A stretch of 64,000 bases of DNA, taken from NCBI RefSeq assembly GCF_018135625.1, contig NZ_CP073078.1, forward strand, positions 806,001 through 870,000, read 5' to 3'. A program made the position numbers and the translations under genes. The DNA comes from Phenylobacterium montanum (lineage in GTDB: Bacteria; Pseudomonadota; Alphaproteobacteria; Caulobacterales; Caulobacteraceae). The notes beneath the pieces were generated by a model. It ran no database searches, was not told where the DNA came from, and was given only the letters and a program-made list of their open reading frames with translations. Positions 8,650 through 17,410 of this stretch are shown piece by piece; the stretch's first letter is position 1; each line of letters begins with the position of its first letter.

Positions 8650-9594
8650 TCAGAGCGACTTGGCGAAAGCTTCGAGATCGGCCGGCGCGTTCAACGCCAG
8701 GGCCTCGGCGTCGGGGGCGATGCGCTTGGCCATGCCGGTCAGCACCTTGCCTGCGCCGGCCTCGGCGAAGCGGGTGACCCCGCCCTCGCCCGCCAGCCAT
8801 TCCATGCTCTCGCGCCAGCGGACGCGGCCGGTGACCTGTTCGACCAGCAGGCGGCGGATAACCTCGGCGTCCAGGGTGGGCCTGGCCAGCACATTGGCCA
8901 CCAGCGGCGCGCGCGGAGCGCTGATCCGCGCCTCGGCCAGGGCGGCGGCCATCTCGTCGGCCGCGGGCTGCATCAGGGGGCAGTGGAACGGCGCCGAGAC
9001 GTTCAGCGGGATGGCCCGCGCGCCCAGGGCCTTGGCCGCCTCGATGGCCTTGTCCACTGCCGTCTTGGCGCCGGAGATCACCACATTGCCGACATTGTTG
9101 TCGTTGGCCACGACGCAGACCCCGACCTCTGCGCCCGCCGCCGCCGCGGCCTCGGCCAGGGCGAGGTCGGTCTTGGGCCCGATCAGCGAGGCCATGGCCC
9201 CCTCGCCCACCGGAACCGCTCGCTGCATGGCCTGGCCGCGCAGTTTCAGGAGGCGCGCGGTGTCGGCCAGCGGGATCGCGCCCGCAGCGGCCAGGGCGGA
9301 ATATTCGCCCAGGCTGTGACCGGCGACGAAGGCGGCCTTGTCGATGCCGAGGCCGAACTCCTGCTCCAGGGTGCGGATCACCGCCAGGCTGACCGCCATC
9401 AGGGCCGGCTGCGCGTTCTCGGTCAGGGTCAGGTCCTCGATCGGACCCTCGCGCATCAACTTGGACAGGGACTGCTTAAGGGCCTCGTCCACCTCTTCGA
9501 ACACGGCGCGCGCCGGGGCGAAGGCCTCGGCCAGGTCGGCGCCCATGCCGACGGCCTGGCTGCCCTGGCCGGGGAAAAGAAAGGCGAGAGACAT
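8650..9594 (-). CDS. fabD: malonyl-CoA:ACP transacylase
   Basis: Loads malonate onto ACP. The nucleophile is in AGHSLGEYSALAAAG; FLFPGQGSQAVGMG opens the protein and NVSAPFHCPLM holds the catalytic His. 314 residues, usual length. ATG 9594 follows AAGGAG. It is the first gene of the leftward fab cluster; its promoter must lie in the 166-bp divergent region shared with the peroxiredoxin gene. Confidence 0.96.
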   Translation of the reverse strand: MSLAFLFPGQGSQAVGMGADLAEAFAPARAVFEEVDEALKQSLSKLMREGPIEDLTLTENAQPALMAVSLAVIRTLEQEFGLGIDKAAFVAGHSLGEYSALAAAGAIPLADTARLLKLRGQAMQRAVPVGEGAMASLIGPKTDLALAEAAAAAGAEVGVCVVANDNNVGNVVISGAKTAVDKAIEAAKALGARAIPLNVSAPFHCPLMQPAADEMAAALAEARISAPRAPLVANVLARPTLDAEVIRRLLVEQVTGRVRWRESMEWLAGEGGVTRFAEAGAGKVLTGMAKRIAPDAEALALNAPADLEAFAKSL

Positions 9595-9760
9595 GGGGCC
9601 GCTCCTTGAATGGCGGGTCGATTCAGTGGCGCGAGGGTTAGGTCAATCCAGGGCGGGCGGCAAGCGCGGGCGAAATTCCGCTGGTTTGCAGTGATCCGCT
9701 GGCGTGCCATGGTCGTAGCGCGCCCAGGTATGGTCAGCCGCAAAGGCCGGAGGAACTCCA

Positions 9761-10306
9761 ATGAAGAAGACACTGCTCGCCCTGACGCTCAGCTGCGCCC
9801 TGGCCTCGCCCGCCTTCGCCGCCCTGGCTCCAGGCGCCGCGGCCCCGGACTTCGTGGCTCCCGCCTTCCTAGCCGGCAAGCCGTTCGATTTCCATCTGAA
9901 CGACGCGCTGAAGAAAGGCCCGGTGGTCCTGTACTTCTTCCCCGCCGCCCACACCTCGGGCTGCAACCTGGAAGCCCACCTGTTCGCCGAGGCGGTAGAC
10001 CAGTTCAAGGCCCAGGGCGCGACCGTGATCGGCGTCACCGCCGGCAACACCGACCAGCTCGGCGCCTTCTCCGCCGAGACCGAGCACTGCTCGGGCAAGT
10101 TCCCGGTAGCCGCCGACGCCGACCTGAAGATCGGCAAGGAATACGATTCCAAGCTGGTGCTGCGGCCCGGTTGGACGGATCGCACGTCCTATGTGATCAC
10201 CCCCGACCACAAGGTTCTGTTCGCTTACAGCGACCTCAAGGCGGACAAGCACGTCGACGAGACGCTGGCGGCGGTGAAGGCCTGGCGAGCCAAGCATCCG
10301 GGGTAA
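9761..10306 (+). CDS. exported peroxiredoxin (BCP/PrxQ-like, AhpC/TSA family)
   Basis: 181 residues with a clear signal peptide (MKKTLLALTLSCALASPAFA), so it probably acts in the periplasm. The thioredoxin-like domain has VVLYFFPAAHTSGCNLEAH, where Cys is the peroxidatic residue; the usual BCP motif is TPGCTxE and here it reads TSGCNLE. A second Cys (TEHCSGKF), more than 40 residues on, could be the resolving one. GGAGG precedes ATG 9761. Divergent from fabD. The next gene also codes for an exported enzyme, but no shared function is evident. Confidence 0.88.
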   Translation: MKKTLLALTLSCALASPAFAALAPGAAAPDFVAPAFLAGKPFDFHLNDALKKGPVVLYFFPAAHTSGCNLEAHLFAEAVDQFKAQGATVIGVTAGNTDQLGAFSAETEHCSGKFPVAADADLKIGKEYDSKLVLRPGWTDRTSYVITPDHKVLFAYSDLKADKHVDETLAAVKAWRAKHPG

Positions 10307-10343
10307 GCTGCTCTCCTCGTCGGAATCAGCGGGTGTGGGGGAC

Positions 10344-11600
10344 ATGAAGAACAAGAAGATTGGGTGCGCGGCCGCACTCGCGTTTACCGCGGCCGTCTCC
10401 GCCTCCTCCGCCCAAGCTCAGACCCAAGCCCTCAAACCCGCCTTCGAGGCCCAGCTGAAGCAGCACGGCGTCGTCGGCGGCGGCTTGGCGTTTGTTCACG
10501 GCCCCGCCCCTGCGGCCTTGATCCTGAGCGGCGACGCCCGCACCGAGCCACGCCAGGCGATCGACGCCGAGACCGCCTACAACTGGGCCTCGATCACCAA
10601 GACCTTCACCGCCATCGCCATCCTGCAGTTGCGCGACCGGGGCCTGCTGTCGCTGGACGATCCGATCACCAAGTACGTGCCCGAGCTGCGCCAGGTCCAT
10701 GACGCCTACGGCTCGCCCGACGCCATCACCATCCGCCAGCTCCTGACCCACAGCGCCGGCTTCCGCAATCCGACCTGGCCCTGGGACTGCGACGACGCCA
10801 AGGACTGCACCTGGCAGCCCTTCGAGCCGACCCGGTGGACCCAGGTTGCGGCCATGCTGCCCTATACGCATGTCGCCTTCCCGCCCGGCAGCCGCTGGAG
10901 CTACTCCAACCCCGGCTATGTGTTCCTGGGCCAGGTGATCGAGCGGCTGAGCGGTGACGATTTCGAGGTCTATGTTGACAAGAATATCCTGAAGCCCCTC
11001 GGCATGGCCGACAGCTACTTCGACCGCGCGCCCTATTTCCTGCAGGGCCACGTCTCGGCGAGCTGGCTGCGAGCGGGATCGCGTCTGGAGGCGCAGCCGT
11101 TCGACTACGACACCGGGATCACCACCTCGAACAGCGGGCTCAAGGCCCCGCTTCCCGACATGGTCAAGTACCTGCGCTTCCTGGTCGGCGAACCAGGCAA
11201 TGCGCGCTACGAGACGGTGCTGAAGCGCAGCTCGCTGGAGGAGATGTGGCGCGGCGAGGTCCCGGTCACGGAGCCTGGCGAAGCCGCCACCGCCTATACC
11301 GAAACCTCAGGCGGCAAGCCGCCGATGATGGGCCTGGGCTTCTTTGTCATGGAGCGGAACGGCCATCGCTACATCTATCACGACGGCGACCAGGCCGGCT
11401 TTTCCTCCGAGCTCCTGGTCGATCCCGACGGCAAGAGCGCGGCCATCCTGGTGGTCAACACCACCGACACAGGGGCCGAAACACCGGCCAGCACCCACGC
11501 CATCTCCAATACCGACCCAGACCCGGCGACGGACCTGCGCAAGTCGATGCGGGCCGCGCTGGTCGACAAGGTGTTCCCTGCCGCCGCCAAGGCTCCGTGA
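10344..11600 (+). CDS. exported serine hydrolase, beta-lactamase/class C family
   Basis: Signal peptide (MKNKKIGCAAALAFTAAVSA, cleavage near AQA), then a beta-lactamase/penicillin-binding fold: SxxK motif in WASITKTFTAIAI, YxN in WSYSNPGYVFLG, and a C-terminal YHDGDQAGF in the place of the KTG box. 418 residues. This broad family (EstB, DD-peptidases, esterases) cannot be assigned a substrate from sequence; without a KTG motif I would not call it a resistance enzyme. ATG 10344 was chosen over GTG 10335 because GGGGG lies just upstream of it. Confidence 0.85.
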   Translation: MKNKKIGCAAALAFTAAVSASSAQAQTQALKPAFEAQLKQHGVVGGGLAFVHGPAPAALILSGDARTEPRQAIDAETAYNWASITKTFTAIAILQLRDRGLLSLDDPITKYVPELRQVHDAYGSPDAITIRQLLTHSAGFRNPTWPWDCDDAKDCTWQPFEPTRWTQVAAMLPYTHVAFPPGSRWSYSNPGYVFLGQVIERLSGDDFEVYVDKNILKPLGMADSYFDRAPYFLQGHVSASWLRAGSRLEAQPFDYDTGITTSNSGLKAPLPDMVKYLRFLVGEPGNARYETVLKRSSLEEMWRGEVPVTEPGEAATAYTETSGGKPPMMGLGFFVMERNGHRYIYHDGDQAGFSSELLVDPDGKSAAILVVNTTDTGAETPASTHAISNTDPDPATDLRKSMRAALVDKVFPAAAKAP

Positions 11601-11607
11601 ACAGCCC

Positions 11608-11636
11608 TTGCAAAAACCCGCGTATTCCCGTATTAG
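11608..11636 (+). promoter_or_regulatory. candidate promoter of the rpsF-rpsR-rplI operon
   Basis: TTGCAA at 11608-11613 and TATTAG at 11631-11636 with a 17-bp spacer form a sigma-70-like pair. It starts 8 bp after the serine hydrolase stop and would give an untranslated leader of about 135 nt before rpsF, long enough for leader regulation. Confidence 0.45.
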
Positions 11637-11777
11637 CGCGCCCTCTCCGGAAGGCGGTCTTTCGCGGTTCTTCCAGTTTTCGGGCGTTCGGCCCGGAACG
11701 CCGCGACAAGAGCCATCGTATCCCAGCCAGCTTCCGAGGCTAGGACGCGCCGCCTTCCACAGCGGAAGAAGGACATC

Positions 11778-12179
11778 ATGGCTTTCTACGAGCACGTGGT
11801 CATTGCGCGGCAGGACATCTCCCCGCAACAGGCCGAAGCGCTGAACGATCAGCTGAAGCACCTCATCGAAGAGGGCGGCGGCCACATCGCCAAGATCGAA
11901 TACTGGGGTCTGCGCAACCTCACCTACCGCATCAAGAAGAACCGGAAGGGTCACTACTCCCTCCTGGCCATCGACGCCCCTGCGGCGGCGGTGAAGGAGA
12001 TGGAGCGCCAGCTGTCGATCAACGAAGACGTGCTGCGCTACATGACCGTGCGGGTCGAAGAACTGGACCTGGAGCTGTCGCCGGTCCTGGCGCGTCGCGA
12101 CCGTGATCGCGGCGAGCGGGGCGACCGCGAGGGCGGCGAGCGCCCCCCGCGTCGTGAATTCGAAGACGTTCCGGCCTAA
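11778..12179 (+). CDS. rpsF: 30S ribosomal protein S6
   Basis: [20 protein letters not shown] opens like other alphaproteobacterial S6 proteins, followed by [19 protein letters not shown]. At 133 residues it has a charged C-terminal tail of Arg, Asp, Glu and Gly ([19 protein letters not shown]) as in related species. S6 pairs with S18 on the 30S platform; their genes are adjacent here. Preceded by GGAAGAAGGA. First gene of the three-gene ribosomal operon. Confidence 0.97.
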   Translation: MAFYEHVVIARQDISPQQAEALNDQLKHLIEEGGGHIAKIEYWGLRNLTYRIKKNRKGHYSLLAIDAPAAAVKEMERQLSINEDVLRYMTVRVEELDLELSPVLARRDRDRGERGDREGGERPPRREFEDVPA

Positions 12180-12191
12180 AGGACACAGATC

Positions 12192-12458
12192 ATGACCGAT
12201 GTTGCTCCCGAAGCCGGCGCGCCCGCCGGCGGCGCCCGTCGCCCCTTCTTCCGCCGCCGCAAGGTGTGCCCGTTCTCCGGCGCCAACGCCCCGAAGATCG
12301 ACTACAAGGACGTCAAGCTCCTGCAGCGCTACGTCTCCGAGCGCGGCAAGATCGTGCCGTCGCGCATCACCGCGGTCTCGGCCAAGAAGCAGCGCGAACT
12401 GGCCAAGGCCATCAAGCGCGCCCGCTTCCTCGCCCTGCTCCCCTACGTCGTGAAGTAA
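12192..12458 (+). CDS. rpsR: 30S ribosomal protein S18
   Basis: 88 residues, with an N-terminal Ala/Gly-rich extension, [20 protein letters not shown], then [19 protein letters not shown] and [20 protein letters not shown], the S18 core. Binds S6 and 16S rRNA on the platform. 12 bp after rpsF with AAAGGA in the gap. A single cysteine (KVCPF) is present in place of the zinc motif of some S18 paralogues. Confidence 0.97.
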   Translation: MTDVAPEAGAPAGGARRPFFRRRKVCPFSGANAPKIDYKDVKLLQRYVSERGKIVPSRITAVSAKKQRELAKAIKRARFLALLPYVVK

Positions 12459-12471
12459 GGAGCGGACACCC

Positions 12472-13056
12472 ATGAAAGTCATTCTGCTCGAACGCGTCGA
12501 GCGCCTGGGTCACCTGGGCGACGTGGTCAATGTGAAGGACGGCTTCGCCCGTAACTTCCTGTTGCCCCGTTCCAAGGCCCTGCGCGCAACCTCGGCGAAC
12601 ATGAAGGTCTTCGAAGGCCAGCGCGCCGACATCGAAGCCCGCAACCAGAAGGCTCGCGACGCGGCCTCGAACGCCGGCGAAAAGCTGGACGGGACCTCAT
12701 ATGTCCTGATCCGCCAGGCGGGCGAGAGCGGCCAGCTCTACGGCTCGGTCTCGGGCCGCGACGTGGCCGACGCGGTCAACGCCGAAGGCGGCAAGATCGA
12801 CCGCTCGATGGTCTCGCTGGACAAGCCGATCAAGACCCTGGGCGTGCACCAGGTGAAGGTGAAGCTGCACGCGGAGGTCACCGTTACGGTCAGCATCAAC
12901 ATCGCGCGCAGCCAGGACGAAGCCGAGCGTCAGGCGCGCGGCGAGAACGTCATCGCCGCGGCCTTCGAAGAAGAGGCTCGCCTCGACGCCGAAGCCGCTG
13001 CGGACATGCTGGAAGGCGGCGCCGGACAGCTGGGCGAAGACCGCGACTTCGCCTGA
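12472..13056 (+). CDS. rplI: 50S ribosomal protein L9
   Basis: N-terminal rRNA-binding domain [19 protein letters not shown] plus [20 protein letters not shown], then a connecting helix and the C-terminal domain ([17 protein letters not shown]). 194 residues; longer than the E. coli protein because of an acidic alanine-rich C-terminal tail ([20 protein letters not shown]). Last gene of the operon, followed directly by an intrinsic terminator. Confidence 0.97.
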   Translation: MKVILLERVERLGHLGDVVNVKDGFARNFLLPRSKALRATSANMKVFEGQRADIEARNQKARDAASNAGEKLDGTSYVLIRQAGESGQLYGSVSGRDVADAVNAEGGKIDRSMVSLDKPIKTLGVHQVKVKLHAEVTVTVSINIARSQDEAERQARGENVIAAAFEEEARLDAEAAADMLEGGAGQLGEDRDFA

Positions 13057-13078
13057 AGCGCGACCTGACCCACAGATC

Positions 13079-13108
13079 AAGGCGGCTCCGCAAGGGGCCG
13101 CCTTTTTT
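13079..13108 (+). terminator. intrinsic terminator of rpsF-rpsR-rplI
   Basis: Arms AAGGCGGC (13079-13086) and GCCGCCTT (13097-13104) pair over 8 bp with a 10-nt loop and run into TTTTTT (13103-13108), 22 bp after the rplI stop. Confidence 0.9.
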
Positions 13109-13224
13109 GTTCTTGCCGCCGGCAACAAGCTGAGCGTTGATATCAGTCCACAGCCGCCATGATCGCTGGGGATATCCCAACGACGAACCTCCGTCGCTCC
13201 TGCCTCATACGTTAACGTCCACAG

Positions 13225-14706
13225 ATGGCTCTCGCACCAGCTCTCGAACTGCACTCCGTGACGGACGACGCGGGGATTTCCCACATCCCCCACAACATCG
13301 ACGCCGAACAGGCGCTGCTGGGCTCGCTGCTGTTCGACAATGCGGTGTTCGAGAAGCTGAGCGACCAGCTGCAGCCGCGGCATTTCTACGAGCCGTTCCA
13401 CGCCCGTCTGTTCGCGGCGATCGAAGAATATATCAAGCGCGGTCAGCTGGCCGAGCCGATCATGCTGATGGAGCGCTTCCGCCAGGATGCGGCCTTCAAC
13501 GAACTGGGCGGCCTGCGCTACCTGGCCGACCTCGTCGACCGGGCCCCGCCGGGGGCCAATGCGCCGGAATATGCGCGGCTGATCTACGACCTGGCCCTGC
13601 GCCGCGACCTGATCCGCATCGGCGGCGAGATCGCCGCCGACGCCACCAGCGACCGGCCGGCCCGCGACCAGATCGAATCCGCCGAACAGCAGCTCTACAG
13701 CCTGGCCGAAACCGGCGCGACATCGCAGGGCTTCGTGCCGTTCAGCGACGCCCTGCGGGGCGCGGTGGAGATGGCGGCCGAGGCCTTTGGCCGCGATGGA
13801 GGCCTGGCCGGCCTTTCGACCGGCCTGATCGACCTGGACCAGAAGCTGGGCGGCCTGCACCCCTCGGACCTGATCATCCTGGCCGCCCGCCCCTCCATGG
13901 GCAAAACCGCCCTGGCGGTGAACATCGCCTTCAACGTGGCCCGCAACTACGCCTGGGAGCCGCAGCCCGACGGCGGGCGCAAGACCGTCAATGGCGGCAT
14001 CGTGGCCTTCTATTCGCTGGAAATGTCCGCCGAGCAGCTGGCCATGCGTATCCTCGCCGACGCTTCAGGTGTCTCCTCGGACCGCCTGCGAAAGGGCGAG
14101 ATCGACGCCTCGGAGTTCGGCCGGGTGCGCGATGCGGCCTTCGAAATCGGAAGCTCGCCCCTGCATATCGACGCCACCGGCGGCCTGGCGCTGGCCAAGC
14201 TCGCCGCCCGCGCACGGCGCCTGAAGCGCCAGGCCGGCCTGGACCTTCTGATCGTCGACTACCTGCAGCTGATCACCCTGGGCGACGCCAGCCTGGCCAA
14301 CAACCGGGTGCAGGAAGTCAGCCAGATCACCATGGGCCTCAAGGCCCTGGCCAAGGAGCTGTCGGTGCCGATCATCGCGCTGTCGCAGCTGTCGCGCCAG
14401 GTCGAGAGCCGCGAGGACAAGCGGCCCCAGCTCTCCGACCTGCGCGAATCCGGCTCGATCGAGCAGGACGCCGACGTGGTCATGTTCATCTATCGAGAGA
14501 GCTACTACAAAGGCCGCGCCGAGCCGCGCGAGGGCACGCCCGAGCACCTGGCCTGGCAGGAAGAGATGGACCATATCCGTGGCGTCGCCGAGGTGATCAT
14601 CGGCAAGCAGCGCCACGGCCCGATCGGCACCGTCAAGCTGCACTACCACGAAGACACCACCCGCTTCGGCAACCTTGCCCGCGAGGGGCGGTTCGATCCG
14701 CGGTAG
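13225..14706 (+). CDS. dnaB: replicative DNA helicase
   Basis: Ring helicase of the replication fork. N-terminal DnaB domain (HNIDAEQALLGSLLFDN), then the RecA-like domain: Walker A AARPSMGKTALAVNIAFN, Walker B LLIVDYLQLI, and ALSQLSRQVESREDKRPQLS. 493 residues. No intein interrupts it. An insert after Walker A (EPQPDGGRKTVNGG) is of the kind seen in other alphaproteobacterial DnaB. It has its own upstream gap of about 115 bp after the rplI terminator, so it is probably transcribed separately. Confidence 0.97.
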   Translation: MALAPALELHSVTDDAGISHIPHNIDAEQALLGSLLFDNAVFEKLSDQLQPRHFYEPFHARLFAAIEEYIKRGQLAEPIMLMERFRQDAAFNELGGLRYLADLVDRAPPGANAPEYARLIYDLALRRDLIRIGGEIAADATSDRPARDQIESAEQQLYSLAETGATSQGFVPFSDALRGAVEMAAEAFGRDGGLAGLSTGLIDLDQKLGGLHPSDLIILAARPSMGKTALAVNIAFNVARNYAWEPQPDGGRKTVNGGIVAFYSLEMSAEQLAMRILADASGVSSDRLRKGEIDASEFGRVRDAAFEIGSSPLHIDATGGLALAKLAARARRLKRQAGLDLLIVDYLQLITLGDASLANNRVQEVSQITMGLKALAKELSVPIIALSQLSRQVESREDKRPQLSDLRESGSIEQDADVVMFIYRESYYKGRAEPREGTPEHLAWQEEMDHIRGVAEVIIGKQRHGPIGTVKLHYHEDTTRFGNLAREGRFDPR

Positions 14707-14730
14707 GGCTTGGTCGCAATCACAAACCAT

Positions 14731-14833
14731 CCTCATGCTGAGGTGCTCGCCGCAAAGCGGCGGGCCTCGAAGCACGCAGCGGCAGCGCCAATGCGTCCTT
14801 CGAGGCCCGCTTCGCGGGCGCCTCAGGATAAGG
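14731..14833. repeat. palindromic intergenic element between convergent genes
   Basis: 103 bp. Ends CCTCATGCTGAGG and CCTCAGGATAAGG are near-perfect reverse complements, and inside them GGGCCTCGAAG (14762-14772) matches CTTCGAGGCCC (14798-14808) exactly. It lies between the 3' ends of dnaB and the exported methyltransferase gene. Resembles the small palindromic elements scattered between genes in many alphaproteobacteria. Confidence 0.7.
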
Positions 14834-14854
14834 AACTACAGTTAAATCTGGTGC

Positions 14855-15595
14855 TTACCCCGGCTTCTTGAACCGCAGCATGAACTGGTCCGTCTTGCCG
14901 CGGATCGAGGCGTCGAACACCAGGGCGGTGTGCGGATCGGCCGGGTTGCGCAGGGCGTCGCTCTCGCCGTCGAGCACGAAGCCGGCGCTCTCCACCTCCT
15001 GCTTGACCACCGCTTCGTCGATCCGGTGCAGCTTGTCCGGGTCGCGCAGGCCCGAGCCGGCCTCGGCGGCATGGTCGACGATCACCAGATAGCCGCCCGG
15101 TTTGATCGCCGCGAACAGGGCCTTGTCGTAGGCCGGCACGTCCAGCTTCAGCCGGGCCAGGTGCAGATCGTGATAGTTCTGGGCGGTCCAGATGATGTCG
15201 ACCGGCCCCGCGCTGGCCAGGCCCGGCGGAGTGGCGTCGACCAAGCTGACATTGGCGTAGTGCGGGTCGGCGGCGATCTTGGCCGCCGCTGGCTCGGCGT
15301 CCGCCGATTTGGCGGGGGGCGTGGCGGCAAAGACATGGCCGCTAGGGCCCACCGCGACGCTGAAGATGCGGGTGAAGTAGCCGCCGCCCGGGATCAGGTC
15401 GACCACTTTGTCGCCGGGCTTGACCTGGGCGAAGGCCATCATCTCCGCCGGCTTGCGCGCCGCGTCGCGGGCGGTGTCGGCCGCCGGCCGGGCGCTGTCG
15501 GAGACCGCTGCGGCGTAGGACGAGGCCGGCATGTCGGCGGCCGCCGGAGCGGCCAGGGCCAGGCCGGAAGCGGCCAGGAGCCAAACGAACTTCAT
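14855..15595 (-). CDS. class I SAM-methyltransferase-like protein with signal peptide
   Basis: 246 residues. Starts at ATG 15595 after GGGAGG; opens with MKFVWLLAASGLALAAPAAA, a convincing Sec signal. The mature part has KPGDKVVDLIPGGGYFTRIF, a glycine-rich motif I, VDIIWTAQNYHDLH and IKPGGYLVIVDHAAEAGSG, as in the predicted methyltransferases of COG4798. Exported location is odd because SAM is cytoplasmic. Either the leader is a membrane anchor, or the fold binds something else. Convergent with dnaB. Confidence 0.75.
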   Translation of the reverse strand: MKFVWLLAASGLALAAPAAADMPASSYAAAVSDSARPAADTARDAARKPAEMMAFAQVKPGDKVVDLIPGGGYFTRIFSVAVGPSGHVFAATPPAKSADAEPAAAKIAADPHYANVSLVDATPPGLASAGPVDIIWTAQNYHDLHLARLKLDVPAYDKALFAAIKPGGYLVIVDHAAEAGSGLRDPDKLHRIDEAVVKQEVESAGFVLDGESDALRNPADPHTALVFDASIRGKTDQFMLRFKKPG

Positions 15596-15738
15596 CGCGA
15601 ACCCTCCCGAGGTCGTGTTTGCGAACTGATAGCAGATCGGCCCCATGGCCCACATTAAGGTTGAGCAATGTTCCGCGATGGAGCAGAATCTGCGAATCCG
15701 CGGCCGGCTCAGACCGGCGCCTGGAGTGAAGCGTCTCC

Positions 15739-16218
15739 ATGACCACCGCCTCGGAGATCAGGCGGCCCGCCAACGCGGCGGATGTCGATCGCAACATCGC
15801 CATGCTGGGCTACGGCCTGCTCTTCTTCGCCATCTTCTTCGCCGGTGCGCCGGCCCTGATCGCCGTCGCGATCGCCTATGCCCGACGGCGGGACGTGAAC
15901 TGCACCGTCGCCAGCCATCACCGGTTTCAAATCTACATCTTCTGGGTCGGCTTCGCCCTGACGCTTCTGATGGCGCTGTCGGGCCTCGCCGCCCTGCTCT
16001 CGATCATCGGCGACCTTCTGGGCGTGGTCAGCCAGGTGCGCTGGAACGGCTGGGACACGGTGCAGACCACCAGCCTGCATGTGGGACGGCCGTTCTTCAT
16101 CTTCGCCACCGCCGCGGCGGGCCTCGGGGTGGTTACTGGCCTCTGGCTGATGGTCACCGCCGGCTACGGCTTCATTCGGCTTGCATACTCCCACGCGATC
16201 CCTCAGACCGCGCGCTGA
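15739..16218 (+). CDS. small membrane protein resembling the DUF4870 family
   Basis: 159 residues with about three hydrophobic segments: LGYGLLFFAIFFAGAPALIA, a second after SHHRFQIYIFWVGF, and one near the C terminus (AAAGLGVVTGLWLMVTAGYG). The pattern of a first helix, IAYARRRD, then HHRFQI..FWVG is what I know from DUF4870-type proteins, whose function is unknown. Between helices two and three there is an extra stretch WNGWDTVQTTSLHVG. Lies 35 bp upstream of hemB on the same strand. Confidence 0.6.
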   Translation: MTTASEIRRPANAADVDRNIAMLGYGLLFFAIFFAGAPALIAVAIAYARRRDVNCTVASHHRFQIYIFWVGFALTLLMALSGLAALLSIIGDLLGVVSQVRWNGWDTVQTTSLHVGRPFFIFATAAAGLGVVTGLWLMVTAGYGFIRLAYSHAIPQTAR

Positions 16219-16253
16219 AGCCCTCGCACTGAAGGTCTGAAGGAGTTCCGCGC

Positions 16254-17273
16254 ATGACCCGCGCCCCGCTCGCGCCCTACCCTGCCCTGCGCCCGCGCCG
16301 GCTGCGCCAGGCGCCCTGGATCCGGAGCCTGGTGCGCGAGACCACCCTTTCGCCCAGCGACCTGATCTGGTCGATGGTGGTGCATGACGGGCCGGAGGAC
16401 TTCATCAACGTCCCCTCCATGCCCGGGGTCCAGCGCCTGTCGGTGCGCGAGGCGGCCAAGGCGGCGGTGCGGGCGCGGGCGCTGGGCATCCCGGCTATAG
16501 CCGTATTTCCGCACATCGACGGGGCCAAGAAGGACGCCCACGGCAGCGAGGCCGCCAACCCGGACGGCCTGATCGCCCAGGCGGTCAAGGCGATGAAGGA
16601 CGCCGCGCCCGAGGTCGGGATCATGTGCGACGTGGCCCTGGATCCCTTCACCGACCACGGCCATGACGGCCTGGTGGACCGCGGCCGCATCCTGAACGAC
16701 GCCACCATCGAGCGGTTGGTGGAACAGGGCCTGATGCAGGCCAGGGCCGGCGCCGACATCCTGGCCCCCTCGGACATGATGGATGGCCGAGTGGGGGCCC
16801 TGCGCACAGCCTTGGAGGGCGCGGGCCTTCAGGACGTGATGATCATGTCCTATGCGGCGAAATACGCCTCGGCCTTCTACGGTCCCTATCGCGACGCCAT
16901 CGGTTCGGGGAAGCTGGGCACGGGCTCGATCGACAACCCGGGCGACAAGAAGACCTACCAGATGGACCCCGGCAACACCGACGAGGCCCTGCGCGAGGTG
17001 GCGCTAGACATCGCCGAAGGAGCCGACATGGTCATGGTCAAGCCGGGCATGCCCTATCTCGATATCGTCCGCCGGGTGGTCGAAGCCTTCGCCCTGCCGA
17101 CCTTCGCCTTCCAGGTCTCGGGCGAGTACGCCATGATCATGGCCGCCGCGGGCAATGGCTGGATCGACGAGGAGCGCGCGATCCTGGAGAGCCTGGGGGC
17201 GTTCAAACGCGCCGGCGCGGCAGGGGTGATCACCTATTTCGCCGAGCGGGCGGCGGGGATGCTGGGGGCGTAG
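16254..17273 (+). CDS. hemB: delta-aminolevulinic acid dehydratase (porphobilinogen synthase)
   Basis: Condenses two 5-aminolevulinate molecules in haem synthesis. Active-site lysines are in MSYAAKYASAFYGPYRDA and MVMVKPGMPYLDIV. The metal region reads CDVALDPFTDHGHDG, with Asp and Ala in place of the cysteines of zinc enzymes, so this is the magnesium-dependent type common in alphaproteobacteria. 339 residues, usual length. AGGAG precedes ATG 16254. A 119-bp palindromic repeat follows the gene. Confidence 0.96.
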   Translation: MTRAPLAPYPALRPRRLRQAPWIRSLVRETTLSPSDLIWSMVVHDGPEDFINVPSMPGVQRLSVREAAKAAVRARALGIPAIAVFPHIDGAKKDAHGSEAANPDGLIAQAVKAMKDAAPEVGIMCDVALDPFTDHGHDGLVDRGRILNDATIERLVEQGLMQARAGADILAPSDMMDGRVGALRTALEGAGLQDVMIMSYAAKYASAFYGPYRDAIGSGKLGTGSIDNPGDKKTYQMDPGNTDEALREVALDIAEGADMVMVKPGMPYLDIVRRVVEAFALPTFAFQVSGEYAMIMAAAGNGWIDEERAILESLGAFKRAGAAGVITYFAERAAGMLGA

Positions 17274-17284
17274 GGGCTCGGTTC

Positions 17285-17403
17285 GTGCGTGGTTCGAGAC
17301 GCGATCCTGATGGATCGCTCCTCACCATGACGAAGTCTCTTGAAGTCCACTTTCCAAAGTCATGGTGAGGAGGCCGCGCGAGCGGCCGTCTCGAACCACG
17401 CAC
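17285..17403. repeat. 119-bp palindromic repeat, family A copy 1
   Basis: Perfect 17-bp terminal inverted repeats (17285-17301 and 17387-17403; core GGTTCGAGACG / CGTCTCGAACC). A nested inverted repeat CTCCTCACCATGAC (17318-17331) pairs with GTCATGGTGAGGAG (17359-17372). Located between the convergent 3' ends of hemB and the dehydrogenase gene. Two other copies in the window: 20227-20276 (short) and 56048-56166 (same length). Confidence 0.85.
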
Positions 17404-17410
17404 CGTCCTG

